A stretch of DNA of 44,636 bases, taken from assembly GCA_017481225.1 (NCBI GenBank), contig JAFUPM010000027.1, forward strand, positions 1 through 44,636. Direction: 5' to 3'. The DNA is from Clostridia bacterium. Lineage in GTDB: Bacteria; Bacillota; Clostridia; Oscillospirales; CAG-272. A model generated the notes under the pieces. The model made no database searches and was not told the DNA's origin. It saw only the letters and a list, made by a program, of their open reading frames with translations. The translations under genes were made by a program, and so were the position numbers. The first letter of the stretch is position 1, and every line of letters starts with the position of its first letter. Below, piece by piece: positions 23,648 to 31,191 of the stretch.

Positions 23648-23840
23648 CCAAATCCAGCTGTAAAGCGTAGAAATTTCGCATCTCCCTCGCAGGATCCTCT
23701 ACAAGCGGACTCTCGCACTGAACGTTATCAAAAAGCATATCCAACGAAGCATTACTACGCATTATGCGCGATAATTGCTCTAACGCAATAGTTACGTTCT
23801 TCACCTCCCCCTCACCGGGGAGCTTTTTCTTTTCTTCCAT
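23619..23840 (-). CDS. Small early protein (73 aa) after the Cro-like gene
   Basis: The start at ATG 23840 (MEEKKKLPGEGEV) has an AGGTACT-type site upstream and is 25 bases after the Cro-like stop. The product is helical throughout (ALEQLSRIM, EMRNFYALQLDLARELL). It is probably co-transcribed from the leftward early promoter. Function is unknown. Confidence 0.5.
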   Translation of the reverse strand: MEEKKKLPGEGEVKNVTIALEQLSRIMRSNASLDMLFDNVQCESPLVEDPAREMRNFYALQLDLARELLEKFF

Positions 23841-23865
23841 ATTCAGTACCTGCTTTCGTGTTTGT

Positions 23866-24075
23866 TCAGCCGCACTGTACACTATCCGTAAAAAAAAGCG
23901 CATCGACAGTCGTGCCGAGTGCGCCTGCAATCTTCACGAGAGTCCTAGTAGTCGAAACGTGGTCTTCTTTACTTTCAAGTAAAGCAATTGTTACCCTGCT
24001 TACGCCTGCTTTTTCGGCAAGCTGTTCCTGCGTGAGCCTAGCTTCTTCGCGAAGTTTCTTAATTTTGTATCCCAT
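23866..24075 (-). CDS. Cro-like HTH repressor
   Basis: The start is ATG 24075 with AGAAAGGAG. The 69-residue product is one Xre/HTH_3 domain (KIKKLREEARLTQEQLAEKA, then VSRVTIALLE) with a short C-terminal strand. It is divergent from the CI-like gene across a 187-base region with two consensus promoters. The small size without a peptidase domain, at the head of the lytic operon, fits Cro: turning down the repressor promoter after induction. Confidence 0.83.
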   Translation of the reverse strand: MGYKIKKLREEARLTQEQLAEKAGVSRVTIALLESKEDHVSTTRTLVKIAGALGTTVDALFFTDSVQCG

Positions 24076-24130
24076 AAAAGTCTCCTTTCTGGTGTTGTTT
24101 TGCCATTTTGTAAAGTCTGGCTGTACACTC

Positions 24131-24159
24131 ATTATACAACAGCTTTTTTGTGTTGTCAA
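24131..24159 (-). promoter_or_regulatory. Leftward early (PR-like) promoter
   Basis: On the minus strand TTGACA (24159-24154), a 17-base spacer and TATAAT (24136-24131): a full consensus promoter. It reads into the Cro-like gene and the early operon. TTTACAA at 24166-24172 sits just upstream and its inverse TTGTAAA at 24108-24114 downstream. Both are candidate repressor half-sites. Confidence 0.88.
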
Positions 24160-24200
24160 GTCCTTTTTACAATTTTGTTCAGTTTTTTTTACAAATCTGC

Positions 24201-24229
24201 TTGACAACCCCTTTACACCGTTGTATAAT
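24201..24229 (+). promoter_or_regulatory. Rightward repressor (PRM-like) promoter
   Basis: TTGACA (24201-24206), a 17-base spacer and TATAAT (24224-24229), again full consensus. TTTACAA at 24188-24194 is 22 bases from the copy at 24166, and TTTACAC lies inside the spacer at 24212-24218. The perfect palindrome AATTCTAGAATT (24239-24250) falls right after the predicted start of transcription. Confidence 0.88.
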
Positions 24230-24262
24230 ATACTTAACAATTCTAGAATTAAAGGAAGCGTT

Positions 24263-24973
24263 ATGAAATTAGGTGAAATAATAAAAAACTACCGACGTGA
24301 GCACAGTATGTCTCTTAGAGATTTCGCGCAAATCTGCGGAATGTCTCACAGCTACATCTCAATGCTTGAAGACGGTAAAAATTCAAAAACCGGCGAGCCT
24401 ATGGTTCCCACTCTTGCCTCTCTGAAAAAAATTGCGACCGCCCTAGGTATGACGCTGAACGAGCTTATGTCTATAGCTGATGATATGCCCGTTATGCTCA
24501 AACAGCCGAGCGACGTATTTATCTCATACAAGGATGAGGACACCGACACAAGAAGGCTGTTTGATTCGCTTGGAATCCGCCCTGTAACTCGCAAGCGTTT
24601 CAGGATGCTCGGCGATATCGCTTGCGGTCAGCCTATATTCGCAAACGAAGAACACGAAACCTACGTAGATGCAAGCGCAACCATAGACGCCGACTTCTGT
24701 CTTACTGCCAGAGGCGACTCTATGATAAACGCAGGAATTAAGAACGGCGACGTTGTTTTCATCAAGCAGCGCCCCATAGTAGATAACGGAGATATAGCAG
24801 CTATCATCATCGACGGTGAAGCTACCTTGAAATATTGGTTCTACTACCCCGAGAAGAAAAAGCTGGTTCTCAACCCAGCCAACCAAAGCTACGAGCCCCT
24901 CGTCTACGTCGGCGCCGAGCTCGACGAGATCACTTGCCTTGGTAAGGCCGTCTGCTATATGAGCAAGCTGTAA
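24263..24973 (+). CDS. CI-like repressor with S24/LexA-type autocleavage domain
   Basis: The start is ATG 24263 after AAAGGAAG, 34 bases beyond the -10. The 236-residue product has an N-terminal HTH (about 4-72, including LRDFAQICGMSHSYISMLE) and a C-terminal S24 peptidase. The cleavage site is Cys121-Gly122 (UmuD-like) rather than Ala-Gly, with Ser153 in GDSM and Lys190 as the catalytic pair. Family knowledge: RecA filaments trigger self-cleavage, so DNA damage would release the lytic promoter. It is first in a rightward operon with a second S24 repressor. Confidence 0.9.
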   Translation: MKLGEIIKNYRREHSMSLRDFAQICGMSHSYISMLEDGKNSKTGEPMVPTLASLKKIATALGMTLNELMSIADDMPVMLKQPSDVFISYKDEDTDTRRLFDSLGIRPVTRKRFRMLGDIACGQPIFANEEHETYVDASATIDADFCLTARGDSMINAGIKNGDVVFIKQRPIVDNGDIAAIIIDGEATLKYWFYYPEKKKLVLNPANQSYEPLVYVGAELDEITCLGKAVCYMSKL

Positions 24974-24989
24974 AGGAGAACTCACTAGA

Positions 24990-26096
24990 ATGGCAGACAG
25001 AACTAAAAACAAATCCGGCTTTATCAGCAAACGAATTAGGGAGTTAAGATTAGAACACGGACTTACGCAAAAAGAGCTTTCACTTCTAATTAACAAAAGC
25101 GAAAGCACTGTCAGAATGTGGGAGCTTGGCAAATCAGAACCTGATATCCAAACCATTAGAATGTTATCTGAGATTTTTTCCATTAGCACTGATTATATTA
25201 TTTCTGAAGTACAGTCAAGTGTTCCACCAAAATCCACCGACAAAACAGCGCGACCCTTAACAATCGGTGACCGTATCAGATTATTGCGAAAAGAAAGCGG
25301 TATGTCACAAGAGGATCTTGCTATTCTATTGAATATTACAAAACAAGCTGTTTATAAGTATGAGAGCGGCATTGTAACCAACATTCCTATAGATAAAATT
25401 GAGGTTTTAAGCAAAATATTCAATGTTTCTCCTGGCTTCATCGCAGGTTGGCGCGAGGAATTATCGGATAATATCAATTCTAACGATTTACCCAAAAAAA
25501 TATATATATTAAGACGAAAGCACAACTTAACGCTTGAGCAGGTTGCTGACATTGTCGGAGTCGGCAAAAGCACTGTTAGAAAATGGGAAACCGGAATGAT
25601 TGCAAATATGAGGCGTGATAAAATCGCTCTATTGGCTAAAGCATTACACACAACTCCGGCTTACCTTATGGGGTGGGCCGAGAATGAGTATACTGAAAAA
25701 GCCGGTGTTGCTCTCCCTGTCTACGGCTCGGTAGCCGCAGGCATTCCCATTGAAGCCATAACCGACATTGAGGACTACGAGGAAATCCCCGAAAGCCTCG
25801 CCCGCACAGGTCAATTCGCTGCTCTGAAAATCAAGGGCGATTCTATGGAACCCAAATTCTCCAACGGCGACGTCGTTATCGTTAAGCTCCAGGACACCGT
25901 CGAGAACGGAGATATTGCCGTCGTGCTTGTCAACGGCGACGAGGCAACCTGCAAGAAAATAAAAAAGACTCCCGAAGGAGTTATGCTCATATCCACCAAC
26001 CCGGCATACGAGCCGATGTTCTACTCCAACCGTGAGATTGACGAGAAGCCTGTCCGCATCTGGGGCAAGGTCGTCGAGCTCCGCGCGAAGTTTTGA
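24990..26096 (+). CDS. Repressor with three tandem HTH domains and an S24 peptidase
   Basis: This 368-residue protein has three separate Xre-type HTH domains at about 12-70 (LTQKELSLLINKSESTVRMW), 91-150 (MSQEDLAILLNITKQAVYKY) and 168-227 (LTLEQVADIVGVGKSTVRKW). They are followed by one S24 domain with an Ala250-Gly251 cleavage site, Ser285 in GDSM and Lys322. Common CI proteins have one HTH. The three domains are related but not identical, so the duplications are old. It begins 17 bases after the first repressor with AAAGGAGAA upstream, so both are co-expressed. Confidence 0.9.
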   Translation: MADRTKNKSGFISKRIRELRLEHGLTQKELSLLINKSESTVRMWELGKSEPDIQTIRMLSEIFSISTDYIISEVQSSVPPKSTDKTARPLTIGDRIRLLRKESGMSQEDLAILLNITKQAVYKYESGIVTNIPIDKIEVLSKIFNVSPGFIAGWREELSDNINSNDLPKKIYILRRKHNLTLEQVADIVGVGKSTVRKWETGMIANMRRDKIALLAKALHTTPAYLMGWAENEYTEKAGVALPVYGSVAAGIPIEAITDIEDYEEIPESLARTGQFAALKIKGDSMEPKFSNGDVVIVKLQDTVENGDIAVVLVNGDEATCKKIKKTPEGVMLISTNPAYEPMFYSNREIDEKPVRIWGKVVELRAKF

Positions 26097-26107
26097 AAGG
26101 AGAGCCT

Positions 26108-26350
26108 ATGCTATGCTTCAATAAAAGGTTAAAAGAACTCAGGACAAGTAAAGGTCTATCTCAACAGGCTCTTGCTGATAAAATCGGCGTTTCAAAGAGC
26201 AGCATAAATATGTACGAGCGCGGAGAACGAGAGCCGAGTATCAGTATGTTATTCACTTTAGCGGATTTATTTGAGGTAGATTTGAATTACTTGCTTGGGT
26301 ATACACCTTCAAACAAGTCCAATAAATCCCCCTTTGCCGCAGAGCCATAA
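26108..26350 (+). CDS. Single-domain HTH regulator
   Basis: The 80-residue product starts at ATG 26108 with AAAGGAGAG upstream. It is one HTH_3 domain (LRTSKGLSQQALADKIG, then SKSSINMYERGEREPS and DLNYLLGYTP). It directly follows the triple-HTH gene and could form mixed dimers with its domains. A TTG-initiated longer form would overlap the previous stop. Confidence 0.8.
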   Translation: MLCFNKRLKELRTSKGLSQQALADKIGVSKSSINMYERGEREPSISMLFTLADLFEVDLNYLLGYTPSNKSNKSPFAAEP

Positions 26351-26398
26351 AGCTCCGCGCAAAGTTTTAAGTAAATTGGGTTGAAAGGAGAATTTTCG

Positions 26399-26803
26399 AT
26401 GGACTTATATGAACGAATAGATTTATTTAAGATGTTTTCCACGCAAGCCTCAAAGTATGGTATTATAATGCCTATTGTGCTTTCTGTGTTATATTTTATC
26501 GGCGCAGGGGATATAGAATACGGCTACTACACTTTTCTGCGTATTGTTTCGCTTATCTTTATTTCTATATTGATTTTCGCATATCTTTCCTGGTCCAACG
26601 TTCAACTATGCTATTGCACCGTAACCTTTGGCATTTTGCTCATCTTATTTAACCCTATTATTCCAATTAGCTTTGAGAAGGAAACGTGGGTTGTATTTGA
26701 TATTATATCCGGAATTCTTATGTTATCCTGCTCAGCTGTAACCTTTTATGCCTTTACCGGTTTACCGGAGAATGTAGAAAAGTACAAAAACACCAAAATT
26801 TAA
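26399..26803 (+). CDS. Membrane protein, DUF6804-like
   Basis: This 134-residue protein has four predicted membrane helices and a LLILFNPIIPI motif between helices 3 and 4. I recall that motif from the DUF6804 family of small membrane proteins. The start ATG 26399 has AAAGGAG. Base composition is clearly more AT-rich than the structural genes, and the gene sits in the lysogenic operon, so it is a likely moron expressed in the lysogen. Function is unknown. Exclusion or host fitness effects are possible. Confidence 0.68.
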   Translation: MDLYERIDLFKMFSTQASKYGIIMPIVLSVLYFIGAGDIEYGYYTFLRIVSLIFISILIFAYLSWSNVQLCYCTVTFGILLILFNPIIPISFEKETWVVFDIISGILMLSCSAVTFYAFTGLPENVEKYKNTKI

Positions 26804-26825
26804 AAAATATAGGAGATTATTAACA

Positions 26826-27440
26826 ATGGAAGATACGATTACACTCATACTTGTATTACTGATATCTATTTTAATTACCGCAGTAGCTTATCTTGCTTTC
26901 CCTGTATATATGAGATTTAAAAGAGGCAAATTACCATTAAAGAAAGCAAGCTTTTATTGCCTTATCAACGTTGTTGTCGTAAAAATCTTTTTTATGGTTT
27001 TATCATACGCAGTAGGTGCAACAGATGCGGGTAACCTCCTCCCTGCATTTATATATTACGCAATCGGTGTTATGATATTGAAAATCAAAGTGCCACCTCA
27101 GGAAAGGGAAAACGTTTCAGTTAAATGCAAAAGCTTACTGGAATACTATTTTGAAGAAAAGGATTTTGAAAAGTACGATTTAAAAATCATAAAAAATGAG
27201 GTGGACCGCACTATAAACGAATATTCAGAAGATTTTTCCGACGCAGAATCCGTCTCTCGTCATATTCTTCGAAAAGCATCTTTCCGTATCCTATGCCAAG
27301 ATGTACTTACAAGCCAAGTTAATTCTGAAAAAACGCTCAATATTTTCAATGACACATCCGGCTGGCTTATCTCCAACGGTCTGCTACCTCAAGAAGAATA
27401 TGACAAAAATTTAGAATATCTTGTTAGCTTAAATACATAA
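26826..27440 (+). CDS. Membrane-anchored hypothetical protein
   Basis: This 204-residue protein has two or three N-terminal membrane helices (about 5-27, 42-65, 70-88) followed by a soluble, charged C-terminal domain of about 110 residues (EYYFEEKDFEKYDLK and onward) facing the cytoplasm by the positive-inside rule. It is AT-rich like its neighbour and lies 22 bases after it, so the two are probably one unit. Not recognised. Confidence 0.55.
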   Translation: MEDTITLILVLLISILITAVAYLAFPVYMRFKRGKLPLKKASFYCLINVVVVKIFFMVLSYAVGATDAGNLLPAFIYYAIGVMILKIKVPPQERENVSVKCKSLLEYYFEEKDFEKYDLKIIKNEVDRTINEYSEDFSDAESVSRHILRKASFRILCQDVLTSQVNSEKTLNIFNDTSGWLISNGLLPQEEYDKNLEYLVSLNT

Positions 27441-27467
27441 ATTCCCAATCAATTACGAATTTCAAAA

Positions 27468-27554
27468 GGCTACTTGCTGCAACAAGTAGCCCCGAGAAAT
27501 AGCAAAAAACCAAAAAAGAAAAAAGGACCTACCCCGCTGCAACAGGATAGGCCC
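27468..27554 (+). ncRNA. Tandem GCTGCAACA-loop hairpins upstream of the integrase
   Basis: Two hairpins share a loop sequence (GCTGCAACA) and a trailing CCCCGA. The first pairs GGCTACTTG with CAAGTAGCC (27468-27491). The second pairs a GGaCCTAcCC arm with GGaTAGGcCC (27525-27554), where mismatches are in lower case. A terminator-like third hairpin follows. The repeated loop and trailer suggest a structured leader RNA rather than chance. Effect on int expression is inferred. Confidence 0.5.
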
Positions 27555-27559
27555 CGAAA

Positions 27560-27612
27560 GGTAGTACAATCCGGCTAGGAACCACACTACATCTCCATTG
27601 TACTACCTTTTT
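27560..27612 (+). terminator. Long-stem terminator before the integrase
   Basis: GGTAGTACAAT (27560-27570) pairs perfectly with ATTGTACTACC (27597-27607), followed by TTTTT. It would stop readthrough from the repressor/membrane operon into int, or act as an attenuator together with the two hairpins before it. Confidence 0.78.
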
Positions 27613-27684
27613 CCGAAAAAGTCAATAAAAATGTTCTATTTTACAGAACATAGAACAGAAAAAGGAAAGGAAAAAATAAGCACA

Positions 27685-28704
27685 ATGGCAAAAAGCACAA
27701 AACGCTCTGACGGCAGAATTGTCAGAACAATCACAGACCCACGCTCCGGCAAGCGCGTGTATTTTTACGGCTCAACCGAGCGCGAGATAAACCGCAAGAT
27801 TCTCGACTACACTCGCAAAGCCGAGCAAGGCCGCACCTTCGCCGAGGTCGCCGACGCCTGGTGGAAAATCGCCTATGATGCTATATCTCCCACAAGTGTG
27901 CGCGGCTACCGAGTTGCCAAGGAACGCGCAGTTAAAGAATTCGGTAGCCTTCCCGTCAGCAGTATTGCACCCAGAGATATCAGCGCATATCTAAACCGAC
28001 TCGGAGAGCAGGGCTATGCTAAATCTACGGTTAAAAATTACAAAATCGTGATAAGTAGGATATTCAATCGTGCTCTGCTTGACGGTGATATAAGCTTCTC
28101 TCCCACCGTCGGTGTGGAAATTCCGCGAGGTCTGCGTGCAAAAAAAAGAACCAGCGCCACAGAGGATGACGAGGAACGCATACGAAAAACCGCTGACGTG
28201 TGGATAATGCCCTATATGGCGCTTATGACCGGACTCCGCAAGGGAGAGCTGCTCGCACTCCAATGGCGAGATATTGATTTCAATAACAGAATTATTACCG
28301 TCAGCAAGTCACTGTACTACGAGGGCGGCGCGCATATCAAATCAACGAAAACGGAAGCCGGCACTCGCATCGTTCCCCTGCTTGCTCCTCTCGCCCAGAA
28401 GCTTCTCCCTCTCAAAAAGTCGCCTAGCGACTACGTTCTCTCCGACACAGGCGACAAGCCCCTCTCCGGAAAACGCTTCCGCACACTCCTCAAGCACTAC
28501 CAGGAGCAGACCGGCGTCACCGCGTCGATGCATCAGCTTCGCAAGAGCTTTGCTACGGTTTCCGTAAAAGCCGGCATCGAGCCCAAGGTGCTCCAATCCA
28601 TAATGGGCCACAAAAACATCACAACCACCTACAATATCTACGCCGACGTCCGCAAGGACTCCATCGACGACGCCGGTGCCAAGCTTACTGCTATTCTCTC
28701 ATAA
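27685..28704 (+). CDS. int: Tyrosine recombinase integrase
   Basis: This 339-residue protein starts at ATG 27685 (MAKSTKRSDGR) with GGAAAGGAAAA upstream. It has an N-terminal arm-binding domain (about 1-50), a SAM-like core-binding domain (about 55-145) and a catalytic domain with Arg185 (TGLRKGE), Lys222, His283-x-x-Arg286 (HQLRKSF), His309 (MGHKN) and nucleophile Tyr319. All catalytic residues are present. It catalyses integration and excision at att sites. The attP-like region begins directly downstream. Confidence 0.93.
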   Translation: MAKSTKRSDGRIVRTITDPRSGKRVYFYGSTEREINRKILDYTRKAEQGRTFAEVADAWWKIAYDAISPTSVRGYRVAKERAVKEFGSLPVSSIAPRDISAYLNRLGEQGYAKSTVKNYKIVISRIFNRALLDGDISFSPTVGVEIPRGLRAKKRTSATEDDEERIRKTADVWIMPYMALMTGLRKGELLALQWRDIDFNNRIITVSKSLYYEGGAHIKSTKTEAGTRIVPLLAPLAQKLLPLKKSPSDYVLSDTGDKPLSGKRFRTLLKHYQEQTGVTASMHQLRKSFATVSVKAGIEPKVLQSIMGHKNITTTYNIYADVRKDSIDDAGAKLTAILS

Positions 28705-28758
28705 AAGCAATACCCAAAAGCATCAACTTTCACTCGAAGAATAGCCCTTAAATATAAA

Positions 28759-28827
28759 AATGGTGTCAAAAAGTTGTCAAAAACCGCAAAATGCGCGAAA
28801 AAGTTAGTTTTGTAAAGGGTTCAAGTC
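28759..28827 (+). repeat. attP region inverted repeat, left arm
   Basis: This 69-base arm is repeated in inverted orientation at 29068-29136 with about three differences. It contains GGTGTCAAAAAGTTGTCAAAA, close to a copy at 28951-28970. That fits integrase arm-binding sites. Its inner end is the T-arm of the tRNA-like fragment. Confidence 0.82.
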
Positions 28828-28842
28828 CTTCTGCCCCTGCCA
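28815..28842 (+). other. tRNA 3'-end fragment (attP core candidate)
   Basis: AAGGG, the loop TTCAAGT, CCTTC, then TGCCCCT, G and CCA have the spacing of a tRNA T-arm, acceptor strand, discriminator and CCA end. The T-stem has one mismatch at its outermost pair. There is no D-arm or anticodon, so it is not a complete tRNA. Integrases of this kind often use a tRNA 3' end as attB and restore it from attP. Confidence 0.68.
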
Positions 28843-28846
28843 AACA

Positions 28847-28893
28847 AAAAAGTCTTACAAAACCTGAAAAGTCAGGCGGCGTAAGGCTTTTTT
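28847..28893 (+). terminator. Integrase terminator
   Basis: AAAAGTCTTAC pairs with GTAAGGCTTTTTT (one G-T pair) around an inner CCTGA/TCAGG hairpin. A T-run follows. It is 140 bases after the int stop. Confidence 0.78.
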
Positions 28894-28982
28894 GTGTTTT
28901 TGCGGTTTGTTTGTTTTTGCTCGTTTTTGCTTAATTTGGTGTATAAAATGTTGTCAAAAAGTTGTCAAAACTCTAGAGCAGT

Positions 28983-29015
28983 AAAAAAGAGGACTCTTTT
29001 CGAGCCCTCTTTTTT
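28983..29015. terminator. Bidirectional terminator inside the inverted repeat pair
   Basis: AGAGGaCTC pairs with GAGcCCTCT, with A-run on the left and T-run on the right. It would stop both rightward int readthrough and leftward lysis-module transcripts. Confidence 0.75.
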
Positions 29016-29067
29016 GTTTTTTTGAAATCGAAGGAGGTAAATAAGTCACCAAAACTATGTGATGAAT

Positions 29068-29136
29068 GACTTGAACCCTTTACAAATCTAGCTTTTTCGC
29101 GCCTTTTGCGGTTTTTGACAACTTTTTGACACCATT
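29068..29136 (-). repeat. attP region inverted repeat, right arm
   Basis: This is the inverse of 28759-28827 over 69 bases. Beyond the shared TTCAAGTC the tRNA acceptor part is absent on this side. Its outer end overlaps the stop codon of the membrane gene at 29135. Confidence 0.82.
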
Positions 29137-30136
29137 ACTGCGATATTTCCGCATTTTGGGGCGATTTTATCGCTGTAATTGATGCATCAGGTACGCTCGC
29201 ACACAGCTCAGCTGTCTCGCCGTTTGTGTCCTCGGGCTTTTCCGAGGGCTGCGCTTCCCTGCTCCAGCCGATGATAATGCGAATTATCTTCGTTTTGCGC
29301 TGCAGCTGAGGTATCAGAGTGTCGGTGACGTTATGCTTGCCGCTATTCGTTCCCGAAAGAGCCGCGATAGCGACGGGCAGCATCTTCATAGCCCACAGCG
29401 CAATCGTGCGCAGGCTGAAATCGTCCATAACAACAGTGATACCCACGGCGCCGGCGAGGAAGGTCGTAATGAACCTTGACACCATATTTGTGCCAAAGTC
29501 TATCTGCTGTCTCGTTTTCGACTCCATACCGAAGGTGCGGCGGATGCCGAGCAGGCGGAGAAGCTTCTCGAAGAGTGTAGTCTCCTCGCCTGTGCTCATA
29601 AGCATACCGGCGGTAACATTCATTCCGCGCATACGGTTAGCGGCAATGATGCACCTTATGGCGTCCTCGGTGAGCTTCTCCTCTCTCAGCTCTTCCTCGG
29701 TTTTGCCGAGGTATTTTTCTTTGTAGGTCTTGTAGTCAATACAGCAATCTATCAGTATGGCGGCGCGGCAGCTCTCCAGCTCCTCGGCGCGATAGCGCAG
29801 GCAATACTCCGGCATCTTCATCAGAAGCCCGCTATCAAATATATCCTTGATAGCCGCGTCGTACTCCGCCTTTACCGCCTTGTATTCCTCGGTGTCCTTC
29901 TCTCGAATCATTCCCTCGGAATAGCAGTTCTTGTATATGATAGATGCTATAACGTACATCACCGCCACCGTCATTGTGACGGTAACGACACCTGTAAGCG
30001 TGAGTGAAAACTCACCGAGAGAGACTATAGCACCAATCAGCACTATAAGTATCATCACAAGGTTTGTCGCGCCAGGCATCTTTCCCTCGAGCTTCTTTCG
30101 CGTATCAAGCTTTTCGCCAAACTCGAACTCATCCAT
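29135..30136 (-). CDS. Membrane protein of the lysis module, unknown function
   Basis: This 333-residue protein has two membrane helices at about 23-70, a cytoplasmic charged region (about 75-215) with CCIDYKTYKEKYLGKTEEELREE, and two more helices at about 220-260. A Pro/Ser-rich tail completes it. It follows the holin candidate by three bases. No muralytic or esterase motif is visible. It may be a lysis accessory or an exclusion protein. Confidence 0.55.
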   Translation of the reverse strand: MDEFEFGEKLDTRKKLEGKMPGATNLVMILIVLIGAIVSLGEFSLTLTGVVTVTMTVAVMYVIASIIYKNCYSEGMIREKDTEEYKAVKAEYDAAIKDIFDSGLLMKMPEYCLRYRAEELESCRAAILIDCCIDYKTYKEKYLGKTEEELREEKLTEDAIRCIIAANRMRGMNVTAGMLMSTGEETTLFEKLLRLLGIRRTFGMESKTRQQIDFGTNMVSRFITTFLAGAVGITVVMDDFSLRTIALWAMKMLPVAIAALSGTNSGKHNVTDTLIPQLQRKTKIIRIIIGWSREAQPSEKPEDTNGETAELCASVPDASITAIKSPQNAEISQ

Positions 30137-30139
30137 AGC

Positions 30140-30499
30140 TTACTCTCGCCTCCTATAAACGTCGCGCCACTTGAAGAGCGCCCAGCCTACCGTATTCGAT
30201 ACCGCGCCAACAACCGCAACGATGAACATCTCGGCAGCAATAGACTTCATTACGTACATAAGCAACGCAAGCACCGTCCAGAGTATAGGCGCGGATGGAG
30301 TCTTGAGCAGTGCAAGTATCTGCTTATACAGCGGCACAAGACACACAAACCCAAGAAAACACACACCCCCCGATACAGTCGCCTCCGCCGACCTCTCGGT
30401 CCACACCGGGAACTGCAAAAGAGTCGCAACGAGAGGCGGCAGTATAGAGACGAGAAGCGCCACAGCGGTGAGTATACTTGCCTTAGCTCTGTTAGTCAT
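30140..30499 (-). CDS. Putative holin
   Basis: This 119-residue, very hydrophobic protein has three to four membrane helices and a short basic C-terminal tail (KWRDVYRRRE). Size, topology and position at the end of the late operon fit a holin, which would permeabilise the membrane to time lysis. It overlaps the preceding gene by eight bases. No sequence-level family match was recognised. Confidence 0.5.
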   Translation of the reverse strand: MTNRAKASILTAVALLVSILPPLVATLLQFPVWTERSAEATVSGGVCFLGFVCLVPLYKQILALLKTPSAPILWTVLALLMYVMKSIAAEMFIVAVVGAVSNTVGWALFKWRDVYRRRE

Positions 30500-31175
30500 T
30501 GGTATGTACCTCTGCTTCGGGCGGCTTCACCTCGAGCGGCTTAACCTCGGGAAGCTTTACCTCGGCAAGGAGTCCCTTGGCGTGGTTGTAACTCTCCCCT
30601 ACTCTTTCCTTTACCGCGGCAGGTATTGTCTTGGAGCCCTCGTAAACCATATCCACCATATCGGCAATATCGCCGAGTATCTCCTCAATAGTCCTCACCT
30701 GCTCGTGAGTAACCGTCTGCACCTCAAATCTCGAGGCAAGCTCGCGGAACTGCCCGAGCATACCCTCAGAAAACTCGTCGAGCTTCTGCTTCAGCTCACC
30801 GGCATAAGCTTCCAGCGCCGCCTTACTTTGCGAGGCTGCATCCGTCATACTCTGCGCGTTGTCGCTCATTTTATCATTACCTGACTTCACCGCAAAAAAC
30901 AGCTTATTAAGCCCTGTATTTACCAGCTTTTTAAGGTAATACGCTACCGCCAACATAACGAGGGAGGCGGCAAGCCCCAGCAGCTCGTAAAGCTTGCCCG
31001 AATCCACGTATTCACGAAGCCTGTCCGCAAAGGTGGGCTCCGCCTCGGGCGCCTCCTCGGTTACGTTCTCCGTGCCGGGTGGCTCCGTGACTTCCTCGGC
31101 GGCGTAGCTTACAGTGCTGCCGAGTATCGCAAATAATGCGATAAACACAAAGAAAAGTGTAAATATCCTTTTCAT
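30492..31175 (-). CDS. Secreted or anchored coiled-coil protein of the lysis/tail module
   Basis: This 227-residue protein has a signal peptide (KR start, hydrophobic core, cleavage probably after VSYA at about 25), an acidic Pro/Glu segment, one membrane helix at about 65-82, then a long helical region (about 90-200). The tail is made of imperfect LPEVKPLEVKPPE repeats. The topology would place the helical part on one side of the membrane and the acidic part outside. A spanin-like or envelope-damaging role is possible but unproven. Confidence 0.5.
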   Translation of the reverse strand: MKRIFTLFFVFIALFAILGSTVSYAAEEVTEPPGTENVTEEAPEAEPTFADRLREYVDSGKLYELLGLAASLVMLAVAYYLKKLVNTGLNKLFFAVKSGNDKMSDNAQSMTDAASQSKAALEAYAGELKQKLDEFSEGMLGQFRELASRFEVQTVTHEQVRTIEEILGDIADMVDMVYEGSKTIPAAVKERVGESYNHAKGLLAEVKLPEVKPLEVKPPEAEVHTND

Positions 31176-31191
31176 CTTTCAAAATCCTTTC

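Noticed and set aside
28815-28842. Complete tRNA gene
   Set aside because: Only T-arm, acceptor 3' strand and CCA are present; no D-arm or anticodon arm upstream.
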